Shown here piece by piece: positions 1 through 6,913 of a stretch of DNA of 16,294 nucleotides. Source of the stretch: Verrucomicrobiota bacterium. Its GTDB lineage: Bacteria > Verrucomicrobiota > Verrucomicrobiia > Opitutales > Seribacteraceae. The stretch is taken from NCBI GenBank assembly GCA_014382645.1, contig JACNJI010000438.1, positions 1 to 16,294 of the forward strand. Reading direction: 5' to 3'. Made by a program: the position numbers and the translations under genes. The notes beneath the pieces were generated by a model. It did not search any database and was not told the origin of the DNA. It saw only the letters and a program-made list of their open reading frames with translations. Numbering within the stretch: position 1 is the first letter of the stretch; every line of letters begins with the position of its first letter.

Positions 1-1011
1 GGAGGCATCCGCTCCCGCCGTTGCAATACGTTCCCCATCCGGAGAGAAAGCCGCTGCCATTACGTATTCGGTATGTCCTTCCAAGCTTCCTGTAGACTTC
101 CAGGAACCACTCTTCCACAGTTTCGCCAACTTGTCCGCGCTTGCAGTTGCCACCAGTTTTCCGTCGGGGCTAGTGGAAAGGCCGTAAATGGAATCGCTAT
201 GAGCTCGAATCGTCTCAGTTCGCTCCCAAGTCTTTGTATTGAAAATCACCAAGCGACCCGACACTGTCGGCTCGCCGTCCGCGACAACCAACCATTCGCC
301 GTTCTTCCCCGCAAAGGTCAGGCTTGTGATTCTGCCGGACAAACCGTCGTCAATTTTTTGAATCAGCTTACCGAGCTTTGTCTCCCGCACGAGAACTTGG
401 CCAAATCCTCCGGACGCCAAAAGCTTGCCGGTAGGGTTCCATGCCAAGGAACGTACCTCATCTTGATGTCCTTTCCATACTCCCGAGCCGTTGGTATCCT
501 TTTCCGATAAGTCGAACAGCTCGACGGCTTTGCCGCGACCCACCGCCAATTTCGTTCCGTCCGGCGAAGTCGCCAACGCTCCCACCGGAAGAAACCCCTT
601 CGGCAACGCCCGCCACTTTTCCACTTTCCTTTCCGGTAATTCCGCCAATATTTCCGCGTCCCATTTTGCTCCGGTGGATAGCCACTCGGTAACTTGTTGG
701 ATTTCTTTTGCCGTTAATTGCTTCTTTGGCGGCATATGTGGGTCGGCATTTTCGAGGATAAGTTTCAAAATTCGGCTTTCCTCGGGTTTTTCGAGATCTA
801 TTACCTTGCCCTCGTCGCCGCCTTTGAGCGCCAATTCACGTGAGGTTAGTACCAATCCGCCCTTTCGCTTGTCTTCCCCATGACACCGAAAGCAATTTTC
901 CTTAAGTATCCGTAATCCATCCATGCCTTGGAGCGAAACACCTGCACAAGAAATCGTTGCAAGCAGTGCGAATCTCCGAGCTCGGGAAAACCTTGGGCGC
1001 CATCTAAGCAT
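1..1011 (-). CDS. Exported c-type cytochrome domain fused to WD40 repeats, 3' end outside the window
   Basis: The frame is open for 337 codons from ATG at 1011 to the left window edge, so the C-terminus is missing. A TAG lies two codons upstream of this ATG, which makes it the first possible start. Residues about 13-29 form a signal-peptide-like hydrophobic segment after an Arg-rich start. A heme c motif CFRCH lies at residues 40-44, and PHMPPKK at 91-97 supplies the likely distal Met ligand (M93); this is the planctomycete-type cytochrome c domain (about 30-115). From about residue 140 the protein reads as WD40 blades, with recurring SPDG turns (149-152, 281-284, 323-326) and GH or AH plus WK signatures. 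Such cytochrome/WD40 fusions are common in Planctomycetota and Verrucomicrobiota next to DUF1549/DUF1553 or PQQ-propeller genes. The role is presumably periplasmic redox or binding; the substrate is unknown. The gene follows the PQQ-propeller gene by 71 bases on the same strand, so co-transcription is plausible. Confidence 0.88.
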   Translation of the reverse strand, partial: MLRWRPRFSRARRFALLATISCAGVSLQGMDGLRILKENCFRCHGEDKRKGGLVLTSRELALKGGDEGKVIDLEKPEESRILKLILENADPHMPPKKQLTAKEIQQVTEWLSTGAKWDAEILAELPERKVEKWRALPKGFLPVGALATSPDGTKLAVGRGKAVELFDLSEKDTNGSGVWKGHQDEVRSLAWNPTGKLLASGGFGQVLVRETKLGKLIQKIDDGLSGRITSLTFAGKNGEWLVVADGEPTVSGRLVIFNTKTWERTETIRAHSDSIYGLSTSPDGKLVATASADKLAKLWKSGSWKSTGSLEGHTEYVMAAAFSPDGERIATAGADAS

Positions 1012-1082
1012 TTCCTAGAGAAAATGCCTGCAATGCATTGTTTCGCAATCGAGAACCACTAAAAAAGAGTAATTCCCGTTCC

Positions 1083-2456
1083 CTACTTATGCTTTCCCAC
1101 TGCGAACAAATGCTTCTGTCCTCGTAGGTACATCACGCCTTCCGAAAGAGCCGGAGAAGCCAATAATGGTTCGCCCATTTCGTGAACAGCAAGCAGTATC
1201 GGCTCGTCTCCCGCCTTCATTTCGAACACGAGTCCATCTTCGCCTGAAAGATAAATCTTTCCGTTCGTTGCCACGGGCGAAGCACTGAATCCAAATGCCT
1301 TATGCGGGATTCTACTTCGGTTTAATTCGTGGCCGCTTCTCAGGTCGTGGCATGCGAAAATGCCGCCGTTGTGGAGGAGGTATACCTTTTCTCTATAAAT
1401 AAGCGGCGTCGGCATGTAAGGTCCGCGCTTTACGTGACTCCATGCCACGAACTCGTTCTTGGTTTTGCCCGGGTTTAGCGTAAGGTCCCCCAAAGCCTCC
1501 TCTCGTATCGCGAAGATGGGGCGTTCCGGAGCTCGTCCACTGGCCACTACGATGAGTCCTGCCTCGAAGACGGGCGTGGGGGCTGTGATTTTCGAACTGC
1601 CACCCAATCTCCAAAGTTCTTTCCCGGTTTCGAATTCATACCCACGGATAAAGTTCGAACCGTTTGCTACCACCTGCGTTCGCTTCTTGCCCGGCACCAC
1701 CGTTGGCGTGCCCCAGGAAGGCAACTCGTCCCTAGGGGTTTTCCAGAGAGTTCGCCCTGTGCGGACGTCCAGCGCGGTGAGAAACGATTCACCCTGCGTG
1801 TCGCATTGGACGATGACTTTCCCTTCATGAATTACAGGCGAACTGGCGGAACCCCATTCGTAGCTGGGAAGGTCGTAGGCTCCCACGTCTAGACGTCCCA
1901 AGTCCTTCTTCCATAAGAAATCACCCTCCACCGTGTAGGCGAACAATCCCTCGGAACCAAAAAAAGCCACAACGTGCTTGCCGTCCGTTGCCGGCGTCGA
2001 GTTGGCGTAGGTCGCCTTTACGTGGCGTTTGTCTGTCGGTCGTCCCTTCGTCGCGGTTTTTTTCCAGAGCAGTTTTCCCGTGCGCTTGTCGTAACACATG
2101 ATCAGCCACTCGTGCACGGTTCGATCCTTGGACGCCTCACCCGAACCGTACAAACCCGGGTTGAAGGAAGCTCCGGCTTCTCTGCTTACTGCTGTTGTCA
2201 GAAACAACGTTTTGCCCCACACGATCGGGCTCGAATGGGCCAAGCCCGGGATCTCGACTTTGAAGATCAATCCTTCGCTCGTTCGGCCATCAAACTTCTT
2301 CGGCAAGCCAGGTCCTTCGCTTATCCCCGCAGCATGAACACCGCGAAACGAAGGCCAATTTGCGTTGTCTTGTTTGTCGGCTTTTGCTCGTCCCAAACAA
2401 GCCAACGCGTACATCGACAAGCAGCATATAAAAGCCTTGTTCAACCAATTTTGCAT
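1083..2456 (-). CDS. Exported PQQ-like beta-propeller repeat protein
   Basis: This 457-residue protein begins with a signal peptide (about residues 1-26, ending CLGRAKA). An ALAC tetrapeptide at 17-20 could be a weak lipobox. The mature part starts with NWPSFRG, a hallmark of the large PVC family of PQQ-binding-like beta-propeller proteins, and then shows blade motifs of the form G-x-x-L-W-K/R: GKLLWKK, GDFLWKK, GRTLWKT and GKELWRL, alternating with SSPV/TPxV strands. The length (about 430 mature residues) fits one propeller. The family resembles BamB and the propeller of quinoprotein dehydrogenases, but I see no evidence for catalytic PQQ or metal ligands, so a scaffold or binding role is as likely as dehydrogenase activity. 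The stop codon is TAG. It lies 71 bases upstream of the cytochrome/WD40 gene and probably shares its transcript. Identity as a PQQ-like propeller is sure; the function is open. Confidence 0.92.
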   Translation of the reverse strand: MQNWLNKAFICCLSMYALACLGRAKADKQDNANWPSFRGVHAAGISEGPGLPKKFDGRTSEGLIFKVEIPGLAHSSPIVWGKTLFLTTAVSREAGASFNPGLYGSGEASKDRTVHEWLIMCYDKRTGKLLWKKTATKGRPTDKRHVKATYANSTPATDGKHVVAFFGSEGLFAYTVEGDFLWKKDLGRLDVGAYDLPSYEWGSASSPVIHEGKVIVQCDTQGESFLTALDVRTGRTLWKTPRDELPSWGTPTVVPGKKRTQVVANGSNFIRGYEFETGKELWRLGGSSKITAPTPVFEAGLIVVASGRAPERPIFAIREEALGDLTLNPGKTKNEFVAWSHVKRGPYMPTPLIYREKVYLLHNGGIFACHDLRSGHELNRSRIPHKAFGFSASPVATNGKIYLSGEDGLVFEMKAGDEPILLAVHEMGEPLLASPALSEGVMYLRGQKHLFAVGKHK

Positions 2457-2534
2457 GAGTCTCTCACGATCATGACTTGGACAAACCTGAAATGCTAATT
2501 ACGCTTGCTCGTTTAGGGGATTAAATCCTGCAAG

Positions 2535-2573
2535 GGAGCTAAACAGAACTAAACCGAAACTCGGCGAGTTCGG
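2535..2573 (-). terminator. Candidate terminator hairpin downstream of the small Cys-rich gene
   Basis: Read on the minus strand, CCGAACTC and GAG(T)TTCGG pair around a GCC loop at 2554-2573: eight pairs with one bulged base. A T-rich tract (TTTAGTTCTGTTTAG) follows. This lies 40-odd bases past the stop of the small lipoprotein gene, as expected for an intrinsic terminator, although the T tract is interrupted. A second hairpin, TGCAGG and CCTGCA around nine bases, sits at 2582-2602 just before it. Confidence 0.42.
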
Positions 2574-2616
2574 CTTGGGCGTGCAGGAACAATTGGCCTG
2601 CAGAATTAAAGGCGAG

Positions 2617-2811
2617 CTACTTGCAGCAGCCGGGAGAACCTTTGTTCTTGCTGCACTTTTCGCATTTTTCGGCGCCGACGTTGCAGCATTGTTCGGTGCC
2701 CTTCTCGTCTCCACATTTGTCGCAGAGATCCTTGGCTCCGGCTTCGGAACCGCAGGAGGAAGCGAAGGCAAGGCAGATAGACGCTAGAGATATCAATAGT
2801 AGGTTTTTCAT
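2617..2811 (-). CDS. Small Cys-rich exported protein, likely lipoprotein, with duplicated CxKC...CC motif
   Basis: This is a 64-residue protein. Residues 1-19 form a short lysine-started hydrophobic signal (MKNLLLISLASICLAFASS), followed by Cys20-Gly, so lipoprotein processing is likely, though -3 Ala is not the best lipobox. The rest is two near-identical halves of 15 residues: CDKCGDEKGTEQCCN at 30-44 and CEKCSKNKGSPGCCK at 50-64, each C-x-K-C-x3-K-G-S/T-x2-C-C. Eight regularly spaced Cys in about 35 residues suggest metal binding or a disulfide knot. I recall similar tiny proteins in Verrucomicrobiota but no assigned function. The minus strand was chosen over overlapping frames because of the signal peptide and internal repeat. 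No strong Shine-Dalgarno is visible. The gene is divergent from the symporter across about 106 bases and is followed by a possible terminator. Confidence 0.72.
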   Translation of the reverse strand: MKNLLLISLASICLAFASSCGSEAGAKDLCDKCGDEKGTEQCCNVGAEKCEKCSKNKGSPGCCK

Positions 2812-2903
2812 TCCATGTAATCATTAGTCTCGACGAACTCGGGGTCAAGCAATCCCTTGTTCATTATTGCTTCGGCAAGTCTTGACTTTGTCTAGGCTTC
2901 CGG

Positions 2904-2909
2904 AAGGAA
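2904..2909 (+). promoter_or_regulatory. Shine-Dalgarno of the symporter gene
   Basis: AAGGAA lies 8 bases before ATG at 2918 and 5 bases before an in-frame GTG at 2915. The spacing favours the ATG, giving a product starting MSEFLK; the GTG would add one residue. Confidence 0.7.
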
Positions 2910-2917
2910 CATGAGTG

Positions 2918-4279
2918 ATGTCAGAATTCTTGAAGGTTGCATCCGGTTGGCTATGGGGGCTTCCCTTGTTGGTGCTTTTGTTGGGTGGTGGAGTATTCTT
3001 CACTTTTTACTCAAGATTCCTTCCTTTCCTATATCTTGGGCATGGTGTTCGTGTATTGCTGGGCAAGTATGATGATGAGCGGGCGCCCGGCGAAGTTAGT
3101 CATTTTCAAGCCTTGTGCAGCGCCTTGTCGGGTACGGTTGGTATGGGGAACGTGGCGGGGGTGGCGATTGCAGTCACTACCGGTGGCCCCGGGGCTTTGT
3201 TTTGGATGTGGGTGTGCGCCTTGGTCGGGATGGCGACGAAGTTTTTTACTTGTAGCTTGTCCATCATGTATAGGGGCACAGACGACGCGGGGCAGGTTCA
3301 GGGTGGCCCGATGTATTTCATCATTGAGGGGCTCGGCCCAAAGTGGAAGCCTTTGGCAGTCATGTTTTGCATCTGCGGTATGTTTGGGTGTTTGCCGCTG
3401 CTTCAGTCGAATCAACTTACACAGATCGTTCGGGACATGTTTTTCGAGCCCTACGGATTGTTCGTGGGTTCGGAGGATCGAGTGAACTTTGGAAACGGCC
3501 TCTTCGGTTTGTGTGTGGCGTTGCTTGTGGGGAGTGTCATTATTGGCGGCATAAAGCGTATCGGCCGAGTCGCTGCATGGCTCGTTCCCGGGATGGTTAT
3601 TCTCTACGCGGTATGCGCTTTGGTCATTCTAGGCGGGCATTTGTCCGAGATACCCGACGCCTTGGCCTCGATTTTCAAGTATGCCTTTTCGGGTGAGGCT
3701 GTGGCCGGTGGGGCTTTGGGCACCGTGATTATGATTGGGGTCCAACGAGCCGCTTTTTCCAACGAGGCTGGAATGGGGACGGAGGCTATGGCCCATGGGG
3801 CCGCCAAGACCCGCGAACCGATTCGCGAAGGAATGGTCGCCATGTTGGGCCCGATGATCGATACCTTGATCGTCTGCACCATCACTGGCCTAGTAATCCT
3901 AGTGACCGGAGTTTCGGAAGCCGGTGGAGAGGATGGCGTGATCCTGACTGCTCGTGCCTTTAAGGAGGGAATCCCGGGAGCCGGGCCTTACCTACTGCTG
4001 ATCTGTGTACTGTTCCTTAGTTTTTCATCGATGATCGGTTTTTCCTACTATGTAACCAAGTGTGGGTGCTTTTTGTTCGGGTCGCGGGCAAGAATCCCAT
4101 TGGCCATATTTTATCTCGCCGCCATCGTGATCTCGGCGGTGGTGGCTATGGACGATGTAATCAACTTTCTGGATGTTTCCTTCGGTCTCATGGCGGTACC
4201 GACTATACTCTCTTCACTCTTGCTCGCACCCAAAGTAATGCAAGCCGCGCGGAAGTATTTCGGAGGCCTTAACGGCTAG
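2918..4279 (+). CDS. AGCS-family sodium:alanine/glycine symporter
   Basis: This 453-residue polytopic inner-membrane protein imports alanine and/or glycine with Na+ (or H+) as a member of the alanine/glycine:cation symporter family (AlsT/AgcS/YaaJ relatives). The family signature is exact: GGPGALFWMWVCALVG at about residues 89-104 matches G-G-x-G-A-L-F-W-M-W-x4-V-G. Other family blocks are SGTVGMGNVAGVA (71-83), QGGPMYFI (about 128-135) and QRAAFSNEAGMGTEAMAHG, followed by a membrane segment containing PMIDTLIVCTITGL. About ten hydrophobic segments are visible. The length is typical (about 440-480). It is the only protein gene on the plus strand here, divergent from the small Cys-rich gene and convergent with the hydrolase, with only two bases between the stop codons, so it is probably its own transcription unit. 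The exact substrate (Ala, Gly, D-Ala or Gln) cannot be told from sequence. Confidence 0.95.
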   Translation: MSEFLKVASGWLWGLPLLVLLLGGGVFFTFYSRFLPFLYLGHGVRVLLGKYDDERAPGEVSHFQALCSALSGTVGMGNVAGVAIAVTTGGPGALFWMWVCALVGMATKFFTCSLSIMYRGTDDAGQVQGGPMYFIIEGLGPKWKPLAVMFCICGMFGCLPLLQSNQLTQIVRDMFFEPYGLFVGSEDRVNFGNGLFGLCVALLVGSVIIGGIKRIGRVAAWLVPGMVILYAVCALVILGGHLSEIPDALASIFKYAFSGEAVAGGALGTVIMIGVQRAAFSNEAGMGTEAMAHGAAKTREPIREGMVAMLGPMIDTLIVCTITGLVILVTGVSEAGGEDGVILTARAFKEGIPGAGPYLLLICVLFLSFSSMIGFSYYVTKCGCFLFGSRARIPLAIFYLAAIVISAVVAMDDVINFLDVSFGLMAVPTILSSLLLAPKVMQAARKYFGGLNG

Positions 4280-4281
4280 AT

Positions 4282-6585
4282 TTACTTGTCCATTGGCGGC
4301 CAATCGAGCCATTTGTCGAGGAAGCGAAAGGTGCCTTGGCCGTTTATGGTGTGGGGGCCTAGGAACCATTCGATTTCGGTTCGATCGGAAATCTTGAGTC
4401 GTGTGTAAAGACGGCGAATCTTCGAGTACTCGGCGGCGACCCACTCATCGGGGGCCACACCGTCGAAGTGACCGCGTTCGACCATGAAGGGGCGCGGGGC
4501 GATTAGCGCCGCCATTTCCGCATAGTTGAAGGTGTGGCCCAAGTTGAACTCGAAGATTTCGTACTCGTTCGTGAAGGGGTAGCTGTATCGGTCGTCACCG
4601 GGGCGCGTGGAACCGGTTTTGCGTATCCAGTCGTTGAAGTCGGCCGAACAAATGGAGAGACAATATCCTTCCACGAGAGCGGGAACGCGCATGGCGGTTT
4701 TACCTCCGTAGGACAATCCGTAGAAGGCGATGCTCTTGGGATCGGTGAAGGGGAGTTCGCCCAACCATCGTACGATCTGTCGATGCTGGGCCACGATTAA
4801 GGAGAAGAGAGTTTTTCCCAACGGGTTGGCCTTCCTTTGGAGGGAACGAAACTTGTCTCCCATCAGGTACGGATTCTGGGGCGCGAATACGACGTAGCCT
4901 TTTTCGCAGAGCTTGGCGGCGAAATCGTGATAGGCTCGGTGGTCGCCCTCGATCACGTCTTTTGGGCGTCCTTCCAGACCATGCTGGCATACCACCACGG
5001 GACGCCGCTCGCCGGGCTGAATGTTTTTCGGCACGAGGAGGACGCCATAGGCGAAGAGTTCCGGGTACACGTCGAGAACGACTTCGTGGCCCGTCCATTT
5101 CTTCTTGTCGTATATTTTTCGGGAACGAGGAGAGAGAGGGAGGAAATCCTCTTCGAAACGTCCAATGACTTCCTCCTCGAAACGTCGACGATGGGAAACC
5201 GTGCTCTTGGCGTAGGCGTCGAGTGACGAGAGGCTGGGCTGAAAATCGCTCGTTCGCACAAGGTGAGATTGTTCCACCAGTTCTTGAACGTAAGATGCGA
5301 TTTCGGTGAAGGATCGTTTCTCGCGAGCTTTCGAGTCGGGTAGGGTGGTTGCCGTTTTTTGGGTCTTGTCCCGCTTGCTTAAATGTCCATCGGGGGAAAG
5401 CGACTGCAAGAATTTCAACAGGGCTTGGCTTTCTCCGGGAGATCCCTTCCCCTCTTCCCCGCTGGTAAATAAGCTTAAAGCGGATTTGGTTGAACTTACC
5501 AAAATCTTCGCTCTGGAAAACTCATCGCGAACTTTGGCGAGAGAGGGCGTGATTAACTTGCCCGGAGCCGCGCCGGTGGAATCGATGGTCACTTCCGGAC
5601 CCTTGGCTGCTTCCACCACCAAAGCTCTCTCGGCCAATAGACCTGCCAGTTCGGCGTCTCCGAAATGATTGAGGAATCCGAACAGGTTTCGTTCCAGTGG
5701 TTCACGCCACATGTCTTCGCGTGGCCCGAATTGTCCCGATACGCAGACGGCGTCGACGCGTGGGTCGAGTGCCCCTGCCTGCAAGGCCAGCAAACCTCCT
5801 TCGCCCCAACCGATCAGGCCGATCCGCGTGCTCTTGTCCTTCTCGAACCAATCAACCATGGCCAAGGCTTTTTGGATTTCGAATCCCTGCAAGGTTCTCC
5901 CCATCAGAAAAGCCGAACGATGCAGGAATTCCCTGTCGCTTATTTTTATGCCCTTGCGTCTCTCGCTTTGGACTCGAACGTTTCGCCCGACGAGCGCTGG
6001 TACGACGACCCGGCAGCCGCTTTCGGCCAATCTTCGCGCAAATTGACCAGCGGGAGGGATACTTGTCGTTAGTCCTGCAATATCTTCCGGGGATTGATCG
6101 GCGTCGGGTATTGCAAGGACGTTTGCCACAGGCTTTCGCCCTGTAGGTTGCAGTAACAAGCCTTCCCCGAAAACTCCCTCTAGAACTGGCCAGCGGATGG
6201 CAAGAACCTCGTAGCCTGAACCTGTCGTTACCTTGGCCGACCTTGTGGTGGTGGACATTAGCGAAGGAGCTTCGAAGGGAACTCTTTTATCCGTTACTCC
6301 TGAAATGCGAGCAAGTTCCTTTCGATTGTCGTCTAAAAAACCTTCCTTTTTTTTCGGAGAAGATAAACCCTTTTCCCAATGTTTCGATCGACGGACTAAG
6401 GTCTCGGCCAGTTTGCGATCGAGGAATCGATGGGCGCCAACAAGCATTCTCTCGGCAAGATCGCCTTCTAGCGTTAGTTGTTTAGTTCCCCGAAGAACTT
6501 CTTTCTTTAGCTCTATGCCCAAGGAGAGATAGGCCGAAGATACGAAAAGAAGAAGGGCCAAGAGAGTCTGTTGAAGCAATTTCAT
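4282..6585 (-). CDS. Exported tandem alpha/beta-hydrolase (acetyl-xylan-esterase/dienelactone-hydrolase-like)
   Basis: Starting at ATG 6585 gives 767 residues with a clean signal peptide (MKLLQQTLLALLLFVSSAYLSLG); an upstream ATG at 6639 would add 18 unconvincing residues. There are two alpha/beta-hydrolase domains. The C-terminal one (about 470-767) has an intact nucleophile elbow GLSYG (623-627, Ser625), an upstream PVVVCQHG strand/oxyanion region, APRPFMVERGHFDGVAPDEW (about 696-715, acid residue probably D708) and a late GPHTING with candidate catalytic His745. The N-terminal one (about 100-375) follows the same order but has GWGEG at 259-263, with Gly261 where Ser should be. Tandem hydrolases of this type are frequent in Planctomycetota and Verrucomicrobiota and are annotated as acetylxylan esterase or dienelactone hydrolase relatives. 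The likely role is periplasmic or secreted ester cleavage, perhaps deacylation of polysaccharide. It sits downstream of the sulfatase on the same strand (112 bases after the distal TAG). Confidence 0.88.
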   Translation of the reverse strand: MKLLQQTLLALLLFVSSAYLSLGIELKKEVLRGTKQLTLEGDLAERMLVGAHRFLDRKLAETLVRRSKHWEKGLSSPKKKEGFLDDNRKELARISGVTDKRVPFEAPSLMSTTTRSAKVTTGSGYEVLAIRWPVLEGVFGEGLLLQPTGRKPVANVLAIPDADQSPEDIAGLTTSIPPAGQFARRLAESGCRVVVPALVGRNVRVQSERRKGIKISDREFLHRSAFLMGRTLQGFEIQKALAMVDWFEKDKSTRIGLIGWGEGGLLALQAGALDPRVDAVCVSGQFGPREDMWREPLERNLFGFLNHFGDAELAGLLAERALVVEAAKGPEVTIDSTGAAPGKLITPSLAKVRDEFSRAKILVSSTKSALSLFTSGEEGKGSPGESQALLKFLQSLSPDGHLSKRDKTQKTATTLPDSKAREKRSFTEIASYVQELVEQSHLVRTSDFQPSLSSLDAYAKSTVSHRRRFEEEVIGRFEEDFLPLSPRSRKIYDKKKWTGHEVVLDVYPELFAYGVLLVPKNIQPGERRPVVVCQHGLEGRPKDVIEGDHRAYHDFAAKLCEKGYVVFAPQNPYLMGDKFRSLQRKANPLGKTLFSLIVAQHRQIVRWLGELPFTDPKSIAFYGLSYGGKTAMRVPALVEGYCLSICSADFNDWIRKTGSTRPGDDRYSYPFTNEYEIFEFNLGHTFNYAEMAALIAPRPFMVERGHFDGVAPDEWVAAEYSKIRRLYTRLKISDRTEIEWFLGPHTINGQGTFRFLDKWLDWPPMDK

Positions 6586-6697
6586 TTCAGTTTTCTTTAA
6601 ACGAATGGCAACTCTTGCATCTCCCGCAAACCTTAACATTAGGCTTTGCCCTTAATTGTTTTCGGAGTTCAAAATCTTCCGACTGAATCAATGTTTT

Positions 6698-6802
6698 CTA
6701 TTGCCGAGGCTTGCTTTTCTTGTGTTCGTGAAATTCCGACCAGGAAAGCTTACCGTCCTTGTCGGCATCGGCCTTGGGGTTTTTCTTGAAATAGTGCTTC
6801 TT
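6698..6802 (-). pseudogene. Severed 3' end of the sulfatase gene (second EF-hand-like repeat)
   Basis: These codons directly follow the sulfatase TAG in the same frame and read KKHYFKKNPKADADKDGK, then LSWSEFHEHKK, ending at a second TAG. They are a near copy of the repeat before the stop: the first copy begins Trp-Lys-x-x-Tyr-Phe, and the stop occupies the Trp position, so TGG to TAG (plus-strand base 6804, C to T) explains it. There is no start codon or ribosome site of its own. It is translated only if the stop is read through or is a sequencing error. Confidence 0.72.
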
Positions 6803-6913
6803 CTAATATTCGGCGTCCTTCGGGGCATTCATTAATTTCTTGTGAGCGTTCAGTTCGGGCCAAGACAAATCCCCGTCCTTGTTCGTATCCGCCTTGGGGT
6901 TCTTCTTGAAGTA
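6716..6913 (-). repeat. Two tandem EF-hand-coding repeats, 120-base period, split by a stop codon
   Basis: Positions 6836-6913 and 6716-6793 are two similar 78-base segments exactly 120 bases (40 codons) apart. They encode YFKKNPKADTNKDGDLSWPE and YFKKNPKADADKDGKLSWSE followed by related tails ending in HKK. Each has calcium-loop residues at EF-hand positions 1, 3, 5, 9 and 12 (D/D, N/D, D/D, S/S, E/E), with D or K at position 7. The first copy is inside the sulfatase frame; the second lies after its in-frame TAG (6803-6805). Confidence 0.85.

Noticed and set aside
73..883. Several plus-strand and one minus-strand open frames of 75-145 codons at the left edge
   Set aside because: They lie in other frames of the cytochrome/WD40 gene, whose reading frame has a CxxCH motif and WD40 repeats and is open to the window edge.
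2499..2848. Other open frames overlapping the small Cys-rich gene on both strands
   Set aside because: None has a signal peptide or internal repeat; the chosen frame has both.
6803..6805. Genome-wide reassignment of TAG to an amino acid as the explanation of the sulfatase stop
   Set aside because: The PQQ-propeller, symporter and efflux-channel genes all end at TAG at sensible lengths, so TAG acts as a normal stop codon here.
6716..6913. The tandem repeat as a possible CRISPR array or mobile-element end
   Set aside because: There are only two copies, both in the reading frame of one gene, and they encode a clear protein repeat.
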